Part shown: one piece after another, positions 6,767 to 14,753 of the stretch
Position numbering within the stretch: position 1 is the stretch's first letter
How the letters are laid out: each line of letters opens with the position of its first letter
Translations under genes and position numbers: made by a program
DNA from: Spartobacteria bacterium
Lineage (GTDB): Bacteria > Verrucomicrobiota > Verrucomicrobiia > Chthoniobacterales > UBA10450
Length of the DNA: 24,495 bases
Assembly: GCA_021324035.1 (NCBI GenBank)
Contig: JAJPJU010000132.1
Coordinates: 1-24,495, forward strand
Direction: 5' to 3'
The notes under the pieces: model-generated
Databases searched by the model: none
The model's input: the letters and a program-made list of their open reading frames with translations, nothing else
What the model was told of the DNA's origin: nothing

Positions 6767-8809
6767 TTAGGCCGGCGCGCCGGGAGCATCCGGGAGCGGC
6801 GGGTGAACGTCCGGGCCGACCACCACCTGACGTGGCGGTTTTTCAGGCGGCATTTTCTCGCCGTTTTCCGGACCGATCATTGACGGGGGATTTTTCAGTT
6901 CGCCGAATTGGATCAGTTCTTTGATCTGTATGCCGTCCAAAGTTTCGTACTCGAGCAAATTTTTTGCGATCGCATCGAGGTGCTCGCGATTTGCGATGAG
7001 CGTTTGTTTCGCAGTTTGGTAAGCATCATCGAGTAAACGGCGCACTTCGCGATCGATTTCTTCCGCAGTGGCTTCGCTGTAATCGCGGTTGCGAGTCAGT
7101 TCGCGGCCGAGGAACACGTAATCTTCGTGTTCGCCGTATTCGACCATGCCGAGTTTTTCGCTCATGCCCCATTCGCAAACCATCTTGCGAGCCATCGCCG
7201 TGGCCATTTTGATGTCGCCCGCGGCGCCATTGGTGACATCGCCAAAAACGATTTCTTCCGCGACGCGGCCGCCCATTTTTACGGCGAGCGACGCCAGCAA
7301 TTCGTTTTTGCGATTGGTATATTTGTCTTCTTCCGGCAACCACATGGTGGATCCCAGCGACGGGCCGCGCGGAATGATGGTGACTTTGTGAAGCGGCTCG
7401 GTGTGGGGCAGCAATTCGAGCAGTAACGCGTGCCCGGCTTCGTGATACGCGGTGTTCTGTTTTTCCTTTTCGCTAAGGGCAAGACTGCGGCGCTCCTTGC
7501 CCCAACGCACTTTGTCGCGGGCCTCTTCCAATTCTTTGAGGGTGATTCCTTTTAATCCGCGACGCGCAGCGAGCAGCGCCGCTTCATTGATCACGTTCGC
7601 GAGCTCGGCGCCGGAATAACCCGGTGTGCCGCGCGCGACAACGGCGAGATCAACGCCTTCGGCGAGTTTCACTTTCTTGGAGTGCACGCGCAAAATTTCC
7701 TCGCGGCCTTTGACATCGGGCAGATTGACGGTGATTTGGCGATCGAAGCGTCCCGGACGCAGCAACGCGGGATCGAGAACATCCGGGCGGTTTGTTGCGG
7801 CGATGATAATCACACCTTCCTGGGTGTCGAAGCCGTCCATCTCAACCAGCAACGCGTTCAGCGTCTGTTCGCGTTCGTCGTGACCGCCCCCAACTCCGTG
7901 ACCGCGATGACGGCCGACCGCGTCGATTTCGTCGATGAAAATGATACAGGGCGCGGATTTCTTTCCTTGCTCGAACATGTCGCGCACGCGGCTGGCGCCG
8001 ACGCCGACAAACATTTCAACGAAATCGGAGCCGCTGATTGAGAAAAATGGAACGTCCGCTTCACCGGCGATCGCGCGGGCGAGCAAAGTTTTGCCGGTGC
8101 CCGGAGGCCCGACCATCAACACGCCCTTTGGAATTCGGCCGCCAAGCTTCTGGAACTTTTTCGGATCGCGCAAGAATTCGACCAGCTCCTGGACTTCATC
8201 TTTGGCTTCCTCGACGCCGGCGACGTCCTTGAAGGTGATTTTGTTTTTGTCGCGGGCGAGCATGCGCGCTTTCGATTTTCCGAAATTGAGCGCGCCTTTG
8301 CCGGCCATTCGGATTTGTTGACGAAACAAGAAATAGAGAAGCAGGAGCAAAAGCAGAACCGGAGCAAAGCTCGCGAACACTTGGGTCCACGGATGCGATT
8401 CCGAGCGAATGGCCGGCTGGATTCCGCCCGACGCGAGTTTTTCCTGCAAGTTGCTGGTGAAATTCAGATAAACCGTTGTGCGGAACCAGACTTCCTGGTT
8501 CTGGGCACCGCCGGCGCCTTGCTTAATATATTTGCCTCGCAACTGCTGGGTTGGCTGACCCTCTTCCACGTACAAAGTGAGCGGCGCGTTCTTGTCGTTT
8601 ACGATTTGCTTGTTGTCGAGCAGCTCGAGGAAGCGATTGTAAGGAACATCTTCGAATTGCTGATAACCTCCGCGATAAAACAACATCGCCAGCGCGAAAA
8701 AGCCGAATGCCACGGCGACGAGAATGACTCCGCGCCAGTTGAAGGTCGGCTCGTTGCCGTTGCCTCGCTGTTTGTTGTCCCGTTGGGAGTTACGATCGTT
8801 TTGTGGCAT
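6767..8809 (-). CDS. ftsH: ATP-dependent membrane zinc protease FtsH
   Basis: This is an inner-membrane AAA+ metalloprotease that degrades misfolded membrane proteins and unstable regulators. The 680-residue product has a polar Asn/Gln/Arg-rich N-terminus, TM1 (about 28-46), a periplasmic domain and TM2 (about 146-162). In the AAA module the Walker A GPPGTGKT lies at 234-241, Walker B is IIFIDEIDAVGR, and the second region of homology (NRPDVLDPALLRPGRFDRQ) lies near 340-358. The zinc site HEAGH lies at 456-460. The proline-rich C-terminal tail (PPRQVVVGPDVHPPLPDAPG) is unlike E. coli FtsH. The ATG at 8809 gives the usual N-terminus, though no strong ribosome-binding site precedes it. It is transcribed away from the ABC transporter. 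All catalytic motifs are intact. Confidence 0.97.
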   Translation of the reverse strand: MPQNDRNSQRDNKQRGNGNEPTFNWRGVILVAVAFGFFALAMLFYRGGYQQFEDVPYNRFLELLDNKQIVNDKNAPLTLYVEEGQPTQQLRGKYIKQGAGGAQNQEVWFRTTVYLNFTSNLQEKLASGGIQPAIRSESHPWTQVFASFAPVLLLLLLLYFLFRQQIRMAGKGALNFGKSKARMLARDKNKITFKDVAGVEEAKDEVQELVEFLRDPKKFQKLGGRIPKGVLMVGPPGTGKTLLARAIAGEADVPFFSISGSDFVEMFVGVGASRVRDMFEQGKKSAPCIIFIDEIDAVGRHRGHGVGGGHDEREQTLNALLVEMDGFDTQEGVIIIAATNRPDVLDPALLRPGRFDRQITVNLPDVKGREEILRVHSKKVKLAEGVDLAVVARGTPGYSGAELANVINEAALLAARRGLKGITLKELEEARDKVRWGKERRSLALSEKEKQNTAYHEAGHALLLELLPHTEPLHKVTIIPRGPSLGSTMWLPEEDKYTNRKNELLASLAVKMGGRVAEEIVFGDVTNGAAGDIKMATAMARKMVCEWGMSEKLGMVEYGEHEDYVFLGRELTRNRDYSEATAEEIDREVRRLLDDAYQTAKQTLIANREHLDAIAKNLLEYETLDGIQIKELIQFGELKNPPSMIGPENGEKMPPEKPPRQVVVGPDVHPPLPDAPGAPA

Positions 8810-8844
8810 AAGGGGTGCGTTGAATCGCGAGGAGAGAGGTTACC

Positions 8845-8904
8845 ATGAACGTTCCGCAATGCAAAAAAAGCACGCTGCGGGCCACTCCGAAGTTGAGTCG
8901 TTGA
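8845..8904 (+). CDS. Candidate 19-residue basic peptide with strong ribosome-binding site
   Basis: The sequence GAGAGG (8834-8839) lies five bases before an ATG that opens a 19-codon frame, MNVPQCKKSTLRATPKLSR, ending in TGA. The peptide is basic with one cysteine. It lies in the divergent gap between ftsH and the large ABC transporter gene. This is one of the best ribosome-binding sites in the window, although most real genes here have weak ones. I do not recognise the peptide. It could be a small protein or a leader peptide, or the purine-rich stretch could be coincidental. Confidence 0.3.
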   Translation: MNVPQCKKSTLRATPKLSR

Positions 8905-8939
8905 GGGTTGAGATGTTGAAACGAACAACAGGCATCGCG

Positions 8940-8967
8940 TTGCTTAGTTTCTCGATTCCTGTAAAAT
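8940..8967 (+). promoter_or_regulatory. Candidate housekeeping-sigma promoter for the ABC transporter gene
   Basis: A -35-like TTGCTT (8940-8945) and a -10-like TAAAAT (8962-8967) are separated by 16 bases. They lie about 60 bases before the ATG at 9029. This is the best sigma-70-style pair I found in the gap. Verrucomicrobial promoter rules are not well known, so the call is tentative. Confidence 0.35.
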
Positions 8968-9028
8968 TTCAACCGACCAGGCCGGAGATTTCGCAACCGC
9001 GGAGCAAAGGCGGGTTCTAAATCAGGAA

Positions 9029-12000
9029 ATGACTCAATTGGTTTCAACGGTCGCCGAAACGCTCGACCGCGCGGTCCAGAAAATGACTCCACTCGCGTAT
9101 CGGGTGCGTCGTGAAGGCCGGCGGCTGATGCGCAGGGCTTTACGCAAGCCGCGCAGTGTGGCGGAAGGTCCGAACCTGTTGCCGTTGCTCATCCAGGTTC
9201 TTGCGAGTTTTTCCAAAGCCGACGGCGTTCTGCTGGAGGAAGAAATCGACTCCAGTCTCGGGTTTCTTCGTTACGATTATCCGGAAGCAGTTTATTCCGA
9301 GCTCCGCCAGCTTTTCCGTCAGGCGCTTTACGAGCAGCAGGATCTGGCGGCAATGGCGCAAAAGCTAAGCACGCAGTTGAGCACCGAGCGGAAAATCATG
9401 CTCGGCGTTCAACTTTACGATCTGATTTCGCAAGCCGGGCTGAAACAGGAACAGGTCGTCGCATTTTATTCGTTCATGTCGCTGCTCGGAATGGCGGCGC
9501 AGGCCATCGATATTGTTTATCAACTCAACGCTTCGGAGGATGCCGATCCGTCGATTTACCAGCGCGGCGCGTCGCCCCTGGAATCGCTTTCCTTCGGCAG
9601 CAACGTAAAAGCCGACGTAAAAATGAAAAGCCTGACCGACGCCGACCGGTTGATGGCGTTTCGTTATCACGATCTGATCCTGCTGAAAAATTACAGCGGC
9701 CAAAACGTTTCGGTTCGCGGAAGGCCGCTGGTCCGCGGCGGATTTTGCCGCATTTATCCGGGCCAACGGATTTTGGTTGGCGACACGGTGCTGAGCTATC
9801 AGGAACTCGCGCAATATTTCAACGCCAAGAAAAACGTCTCCGTTCCGCAAATTTACATCCGGGTAAACAAAGACGTCGACGAAGTTGCGCTGGAACGCGC
9901 GCGGACGCGGGAAAGCGCGCTTGAGATTGCGTTCGGATTGAAAGTTCGGGTGAAAGCGTTGCGCGACGTCGATGCCGTGCTCAACGGTGTGAAACTCAAG
10001 ACCGGCGCGCAAGTGGAAGCGTCGCTTGAGGACAGGATTGTTTTTCACAACAACAGCGAGATGGATTTGACCGACCTGCGCCGTCGGGCGCGGGCGTTGG
10101 GCGGCCGGTTTCAACTCAAAGCGTCGAAGTCGGAGTACCTGGTTTCGAACGACCCGAGCAAACTGCAGCCGGACGACATTTTGCTTTCGCCGGGAACCGC
10201 GGGTGACGTGCTGCTGAAAATTTTCTGCGACTACGAAAAGCGCGTCGGACAACTGGAAGTGATTGAGGCCGATCGACCGATACTGGTCGACGACGTTGCG
10301 ATCCGGACGACTTGTCCCCTCAAAGACGGCGACACGATCCGGATCGACGTCGGTCAATTTCTGCGCTGCAATTTTTCTGAGCGAATCATTGAAGAAGAGC
10401 GCAACATCGTTCGCACGCTCGAAGTGACCGAAGTTACCCACCGCTTCAGCAACGGCGATACGGGGCTGGACGGAATTTCGCTGGCGCTGACTCGAGGCGA
10501 GTTGGTCTGCGTCATGGGCGCGAGCGGTTGCGGCAAGAGCACTCTATTGCGCGTGCTCGCCGGACAGCTGCAACCGACCGGCGGCGAAATTTTTCTCAAC
10601 GGTCGCTCGTTATATCAAAACCTCGACGAACTTAAGAAATACGTCAGCTACATTCCACAGGAGGACGCGTTCGACGAACACCTGACGATTGGCGAAAATC
10701 TGCAATTCGCAGCCGCCATCCGTTCGCCGCATTTGTCCCGCCGAGATCGGGTTCGGCGCCTGGAAGCGAAACTGGTCGAACTGGGGTTGGGCGAACGCCG
10801 GGACGCGGTGGTGGGCGCCGCAGCCAAGAAAACGTTGAGCGGCGGCGAGCGCAAACGGTTGAACATCGGTCTCGATATGATCGGCATGTCGGACGTTTAT
10901 CTGTTCGACGAACCAACATCAGGTCTGTCGTCGAAAGATTCCGAACATGTCATCGAAATCATTCGTTCGATGGCGCACAACAAAATCATCATCGTCACGA
11001 TCCACCAGCCGAGCTCGAAGTTATTTCAAATGTTTCACAAGGCGGTGCTGCTCGACAAAGGCGGACGCCTCGTCTTTTTCGGAACCCCGAGCGAAATGCT
11101 TCGTTATTTCGCTGAAGCCGAGCATCAACATCAGTTTGGCGCGGAGATGGGGGCGTGCCCGTCGTGCGGAACGACGCGGCCTGAATTCATTTTCGACGTG
11201 CTCGAAACGCCGTTGCGCGATCTGAGCGGCGACATCATCTACGAAGAGAACAGTCGCGGCCAACTGGTGGCGGCCCGGCGTTACTCACCGGAATTCTGGC
11301 GGGACAAGTACGAAGCGTTCCGTTTGATCCAGGACGTCAAACAAGTTTCGCTCCGTCGTGAACAGTCGCCGCCGCTTCCGACGGCGGTAACGCAGAAGCG
11401 AAAACGGATGCCAATTCGCTGGCACGATGAATGGACGCAATTCCGCGCGCTGTTGCGGCGTTCGTTCATCAGCAAATTGCGCAACCGCGCGAACATTTGG
11501 ATCACGACCTGCGCCGCGCCGGTGCTCGCATTGATGATCGGCACGCTGTTGCGCTATTCCGAAAGCGGTCACTACGATTTCGCATCCGCGTTTCACATTC
11601 CGACCTATTTGTTTTTGGGATTGCTGGTGGCGATGTTCCTTTCGCTGACCAATAGCGCCGACGACATCATTCGCGACCGGCCAGTTCTGCAGCGCGAGCG
11701 CAATCTCGATGTGCGCCTGCCGTATTACATCTTTTCGAAGATAACATCGTTGTCAGTGTTCGCGCTGGTTCAATGCGTGCTGTTCGTTTTGATCGGCAAT
11801 TACATTCTGGAGATTCGCGGAATGTTCTGGCTGCACCTCGGCCTGATGTTCATGACGTCGATCGGCAGTCTCGCGCTCGGTTTGCTTGTTTCCTCGCTCG
11901 TGTCCGACGCCAAAACCGCGGCCAACATTGTCCCACTGGTGCTGATTCCTCAGATCCTCATGAGCGGCGCTCTTATTAAATATGAGGACATGAACCGCAA

Positions 12001-12643
12001 CCTTAGCCTGGTTTACACGTTGACTCGGTGGTTCCACGAACATCCGAACAAGGACCGCGGCAAGAAGATGGACAGCAAATTACAGGTGCCGTTCGTCTGC
12101 CAATTCATTCCAATGCGCTGGTCTTACGAAGAGATGGTTGTGGCGCAGGCCAAACTCAATCCGCTCACTTCGCGGCAGGACCGGGCTCAACGCGAGATCG
12201 ACGCGATCGTCGCCAAGCATTCGTCCGACCCGGCCGACGGAAAGCGTCTCGATGAATTGAAGGAAGTGCTGGCAGTGTTGTCAGGTCTTGAAGCGAAATC
12301 GGCCGACGACTTGGATCGTTATCTGAAGAAGATCGATAAGGTGCTCAATCGAAAGTGGTCGTTCGATCCAAAGGATTTTCGAGATGCAAAAGGGGACGTC
12401 ACGGCCGAGCAAATTTACGTGAATCAAAAAGTCTCCGATTTGATTTCAAATGCCGAGATGGAGCAAAGTGATTATCGGCGCGGCACCCGGCCCAATGTTT
12501 TCTTTGGCGCGGAGAAGCGTTATCTGGGCGCAAAGGTCAGCGTTTTCGCGTTCAACACCGCTGTCTTGATTGGATCGACCCTGGGTCTGCTCGGATTGCT
12601 CTACTGGATTTTGCGGCGACAACTCGAAGTGCGGCGCACGTAG
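9029..12643 (+). CDS. TerB-like / FHA-like / ABC ATPase / ABCG-type permease fusion
   Basis: This 1204-residue protein joins sensing and transport parts. Residues about 45-165 look like a TerB-type helical domain (LIQVLASFSKADGVLLEEEI, then a second half LISQAGLKQEQVV). Residues about 200-460 contain beta-rich FHA-like segments with N-G and GD-x-I signatures (VLNGVKLKTGAQV; CPLKDGDTIRIDVG). The ATPase follows: Walker A GASGCGKST at 497-505, LSGGE at 603-607, Walker B with D627-E628 in LFDEPTSGL, and the switch histidine in TIHQPSS. The sequence RKRLNIG after the signature is typical of the ABCG/White family. A linker carries CPSC (710-713). About six membrane spans lie between 820 and 1200. 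A large loop of about 180 residues separates TM5 and TM6 and carries PMRWSYEEMVV as in ABCG transporters. Mycobacterial Rv1747 is a distant architectural parallel. The substrate is unknown. AGGA lies unusually close to the ATG. Confidence 0.88.
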   Translation: MTQLVSTVAETLDRAVQKMTPLAYRVRREGRRLMRRALRKPRSVAEGPNLLPLLIQVLASFSKADGVLLEEEIDSSLGFLRYDYPEAVYSELRQLFRQALYEQQDLAAMAQKLSTQLSTERKIMLGVQLYDLISQAGLKQEQVVAFYSFMSLLGMAAQAIDIVYQLNASEDADPSIYQRGASPLESLSFGSNVKADVKMKSLTDADRLMAFRYHDLILLKNYSGQNVSVRGRPLVRGGFCRIYPGQRILVGDTVLSYQELAQYFNAKKNVSVPQIYIRVNKDVDEVALERARTRESALEIAFGLKVRVKALRDVDAVLNGVKLKTGAQVEASLEDRIVFHNNSEMDLTDLRRRARALGGRFQLKASKSEYLVSNDPSKLQPDDILLSPGTAGDVLLKIFCDYEKRVGQLEVIEADRPILVDDVAIRTTCPLKDGDTIRIDVGQFLRCNFSERIIEEERNIVRTLEVTEVTHRFSNGDTGLDGISLALTRGELVCVMGASGCGKSTLLRVLAGQLQPTGGEIFLNGRSLYQNLDELKKYVSYIPQEDAFDEHLTIGENLQFAAAIRSPHLSRRDRVRRLEAKLVELGLGERRDAVVGAAAKKTLSGGERKRLNIGLDMIGMSDVYLFDEPTSGLSSKDSEHVIEIIRSMAHNKIIIVTIHQPSSKLFQMFHKAVLLDKGGRLVFFGTPSEMLRYFAEAEHQHQFGAEMGACPSCGTTRPEFIFDVLETPLRDLSGDIIYEENSRGQLVAARRYSPEFWRDKYEAFRLIQDVKQVSLRREQSPPLPTAVTQKRKRMPIRWHDEWTQFRALLRRSFISKLRNRANIWITTCAAPVLALMIGTLLRYSESGHYDFASAFHIPTYLFLGLLVAMFLSLTNSADDIIRDRPVLQRERNLDVRLPYYIFSKITSLSVFALVQCVLFVLIGNYILEIRGMFWLHLGLMFMTSIGSLALGLLVSSLVSDAKTAANIVPLVLIPQILMSGALIKYEDMNRNLSLVYTLTRWFHEHPNKDRGKKMDSKLQVPFVCQFIPMRWSYEEMVVAQAKLNPLTSRQDRAQREIDAIVAKHSSDPADGKRLDELKEVLAVLSGLEAKSADDLDRYLKKIDKVLNRKWSFDPKDFRDAKGDVTAEQIYVNQKVSDLISNAEMEQSDYRRGTRPNVFFGAEKRYLGAKVSVFAFNTAVLIGSTLGLLGLLYWILRRQLEVRRT

Positions 12644-12735
12644 CCGGCGGGCGTTTTGTTAATGCGCTTCAGCGCGGTGAAATCCGGTTATCGACTAAAG
12701 AACTGCTGAAGCAGTTCACCGTACCTCGGCTACGT
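12638..12735. repeat. Nested palindromic element overlapping the transporter stop codon
   Basis: The outer arms ACGTAGCCG (12638-12646) and CGGCTACGT (12727-12735) are perfect 9-bp inverted repeats. The left arm contains the TAG stop codon (12641-12643). Inside, GCGC-TTCA-GCGC (12664-12675) and GAACTGC-TGAA-GCAGTTC (12700-12717) form two hairpins. CGGTGAA (12675-12681) and TTCACCG (12715-12721) offer a competing longer pairing. The structure resembles a REP- or MITE-like intergenic element or a structured 3' end. Confidence 0.7.
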
Positions 12736-12785
12736 TGACACTCCACTGAAGCAGGGTGTTAATGAGATTCCACCTGCGAAGGATT

Positions 12786-13913
12786 ATGAACAATACAAAT
12801 GGCGAAACGAAGCTCATTGTCGCGCCGAGCGACACCGATGGAGACATGCTTTATGCGACAAAATTTTGGGCGGGTGATCCGTTCATTTTTCTTCAGCAGA
12901 ACGGCAAACGCACGATTGTTTTGACGGACCTGGAGATGGGCCGCGGCAAACGGACGGCGAAGGTCGACGAGTTTGTTTCGTTCAATCAGCTTGAAAGCGA
13001 AGTGCAGGGCAATTCAAAGCAGGCGCCGCCATTTGAAAAGGTCGTTGCTCATTTTTTGCGTAAACGGGGCGTGAAACGAGCCACGGTCCCGGCAAATTTC
13101 GCGCTGGGTTATGCGCGCGAACTCGCGAAGGACAATGTCGATTTGGAAATGGCGGAGGGATTGTTCTGGCCGTCCCGCGGAGCCAAAACCGACGAAGAAT
13201 TGAAATTGATCGGCCGCGCGTTGCGGATGACCGAAACCGGACTGAAGCGCGCGATGGAAGTTTTGAAGGCGTCCAAGCCGAAAGGAAAAAAATTGATGTG
13301 GTCCGGCAAGCCGCTGACTTCCGAGCTGCTCCGCGCCGAAATCGACACCGCGATCCTGCGTGCCGGAGGATTCGCCGCCAACACGATCGTCGCCGGTGGT
13401 GATCAGGCGTGCGATCCACACGAACGTGGACACGGTCTGCTTTACGCGAACTCGTTGATCATTCTCGATATTTTTCCACGCGACGCGAAGACCGGTTATT
13501 GGGGCGACATGACCCGAACCGTTGTTCGCGGAAAGGCCAGCGAGGCCCAGCGCAAACTTTGGCAAACAGTGAAGGATGGGCAGGAACTGGCGTTGCGCGA
13601 AATCAAAGACGGCGTCGATGGAATGGCGATTCACAAGGCCATCCAGGCTCTGTTCAAAAAGCGAGGCTATCCGACCGAAGTCCGGAATGGCGTGAACGTC
13701 GGATTTTTCCATGGCACCGGTCACGGCCTCGGGCTGGACATTCACGAATATCCGCGGCTCCAAAAAGTGGTGTTGAAAGAGCGCCAGGTGGTGACGGTTG
13801 AGCCGGGGCTTTATTATCCCGGCCTTGGCGGGGTCCGAATCGAGGATGTGGTCGTTGTCACTAAGCCAGGCTGCAAAATTCTGTCGAAGTTTCCCAAGCA
13901 GCTGGAATTGTAG
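12786..13913 (+). CDS. Xaa-Pro aminopeptidase P-type metallopeptidase (M24)
   Basis: This is a cytosolic dinuclear metallopeptidase of the pita-bread fold that removes an N-terminal residue before proline, or acts as a dipeptidase. Counting from the ATG at 12786 (375 residues), the five metal ligands are all visible: D228 (LDIFP), D241 (GDMTRT), H313 (GTGHGLG), E339 (VEPGLYY) and E353 (RIEDVVV). The N-terminal creatinase-like half (about 1-150) is present (VAPSDTDGDMLYATKFW). Upstream in-frame starts exist at 12756 (GTG) and 12762 (ATG). I prefer 12786 because the extra residues are basic and family members begin just before the IVAPSD strand, but GAAGG lies only three bases before this ATG. 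Palindromic elements flank the gene on both sides, and its stop codon is part of the downstream one. Confidence 0.92.
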   Translation: MNNTNGETKLIVAPSDTDGDMLYATKFWAGDPFIFLQQNGKRTIVLTDLEMGRGKRTAKVDEFVSFNQLESEVQGNSKQAPPFEKVVAHFLRKRGVKRATVPANFALGYARELAKDNVDLEMAEGLFWPSRGAKTDEELKLIGRALRMTETGLKRAMEVLKASKPKGKKLMWSGKPLTSELLRAEIDTAILRAGGFAANTIVAGGDQACDPHERGHGLLYANSLIILDIFPRDAKTGYWGDMTRTVVRGKASEAQRKLWQTVKDGQELALREIKDGVDGMAIHKAIQALFKKRGYPTEVRNGVNVGFFHGTGHGLGLDIHEYPRLQKVVLKERQVVTVEPGLYYPGLGGVRIEDVVVVTKPGCKILSKFPKQLEL

Positions 13914-13968
13914 GGCGTCGGTGTCAGACGCCTGGAGCCGCGCCGTCTCACAGAGACGGCCTACAATT
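13906..13968. repeat. Three-way-junction palindromic element overlapping the peptidase stop codon
   Basis: The outer arms AATTGTAG (13906-13913) and CTACAATT (13961-13968) pair perfectly. The left arm ends with the TAG stop of the peptidase. Within them, GGCGTC (13914-13919) pairs with GACGCC (13927-13932), and GCCGTCTC (13942-13949) pairs with GAGACGGC (13953-13960) around a 3-base loop. The three stems abut almost without unpaired bases, so RNA or extruded DNA would form a compact cloverleaf-like shape. There is no T-run, so it is not an ordinary terminator. It is probably a dispersed REP-like element. Confidence 0.75.
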
Positions 13969-14037
13969 GCAAAATGCCGAATTCTGAACGCCCGCCCCGC
14001 TTGAACGTCTAACGTAGGGAACTAGATTACCACGGGC

Positions 14038-14733
14038 ATGTTCTATCCAATGGGATTTGGCAACCACTGGTTGCTGTATATCGGCGTTCCGTTGATCCTC
14101 GGCATTTGGGCGCAAATCCGAGTGAGCGGCGCGTTTAAGAAGTGGGGCGCAGTTCGCGCGAGCTCCAACATCACTGGCGCCGAATGCGCGCGGCAAATCT
14201 TGCAGGCGGCGCAAATCCACGACGTCGATGTTGTTCAAGTCGACGGTTTTTTGGGCGATCATTACGATCCGGCGCAGAAGAAGCTTTGTCTCTCGAGCAA
14301 CGTTTTTGATACGCCGTCAGTCGCCGCCTTGGGAATCGCTGCGCACGAAACCGGTCATGCCATTCAACATGCGAAAGCCTACGCGCCGTTGAAATGGCGG
14401 ATGGCGATTGTCCCGGTAACACAAATCGCTTCTCAAATGCTGCCGTTTATAATTATTGGCGGACTTTGGTTTCGGATTACGGGGCTGATCACGCTTGGCA
14501 TTTATTGCTATCTGATCCTGGCAGCGTTTCAGCTGATCACCTTGCCGGTGGAATTTGACGCGTCGCGCCGGGCGAAAATTATTCTGCAGCAAATGCGAAT
14601 TATTCAGCCGGGCGAGGAAACCGCCGGGGTTAATAACGTTCTCAACGCGGCGGCGCTTACTTACGTCGCGGCATTCATCGCCGCGATCGGGAACCTGCTT
14701 TGGCTGATGTCGATGCGGGACCGCCGCAATTGA
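14038..14733 (+). CDS. Membrane neutral zinc metallopeptidase, YugP family
   Basis: The 231-residue product starts with a short membrane span (about 10-25). The zinc-binding HETGH lies at 103-107 in AALGIAAHETGHAIQ. Two or three further spans follow (about 122-170), then the family signature LPVEFDASRRA (169-179), whose acidic residue E172 or D174 may be the third metal ligand, and a C-terminal span (about 205-225). This matches the Bacillus YugP-like 'putative neutral zinc metallopeptidase' family, whose substrates are not known. It ends 20 bases before the sigma-factor ATG, suggesting co-transcription with the ECF cluster. The 70 bases upstream, after the palindromic element, contain no obvious promoter. 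A GGG lies just before the ATG. Confidence 0.9.
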   Translation: MFYPMGFGNHWLLYIGVPLILGIWAQIRVSGAFKKWGAVRASSNITGAECARQILQAAQIHDVDVVQVDGFLGDHYDPAQKKLCLSSNVFDTPSVAALGIAAHETGHAIQHAKAYAPLKWRMAIVPVTQIASQMLPFIIIGGLWFRITGLITLGIYCYLILAAFQLITLPVEFDASRRAKIILQQMRIIQPGEETAGVNNVLNAAALTYVAAFIAAIGNLLWLMSMRDRRN

Positions 14734-14753
14734 ACGGATCGCCGTTGAGCAAG

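Noticed and set aside
9365..10441. 358-codon minus-strand open frame inside the ABC transporter gene
   Set aside because: It is antisense to a protein with clear motifs, and its Arg/Gln/His/Asn-rich translation has no recognisable domain, typical of shadow frames in G+C-rich genes.
12638..13968. Palindromic elements as a CRISPR array or tRNA genes
   Set aside because: There is no regular repeat-spacer layout. The cloverleaf-like fold lacks tRNA landmarks such as a TTCRANY loop and a CCA-proximal acceptor pairing.
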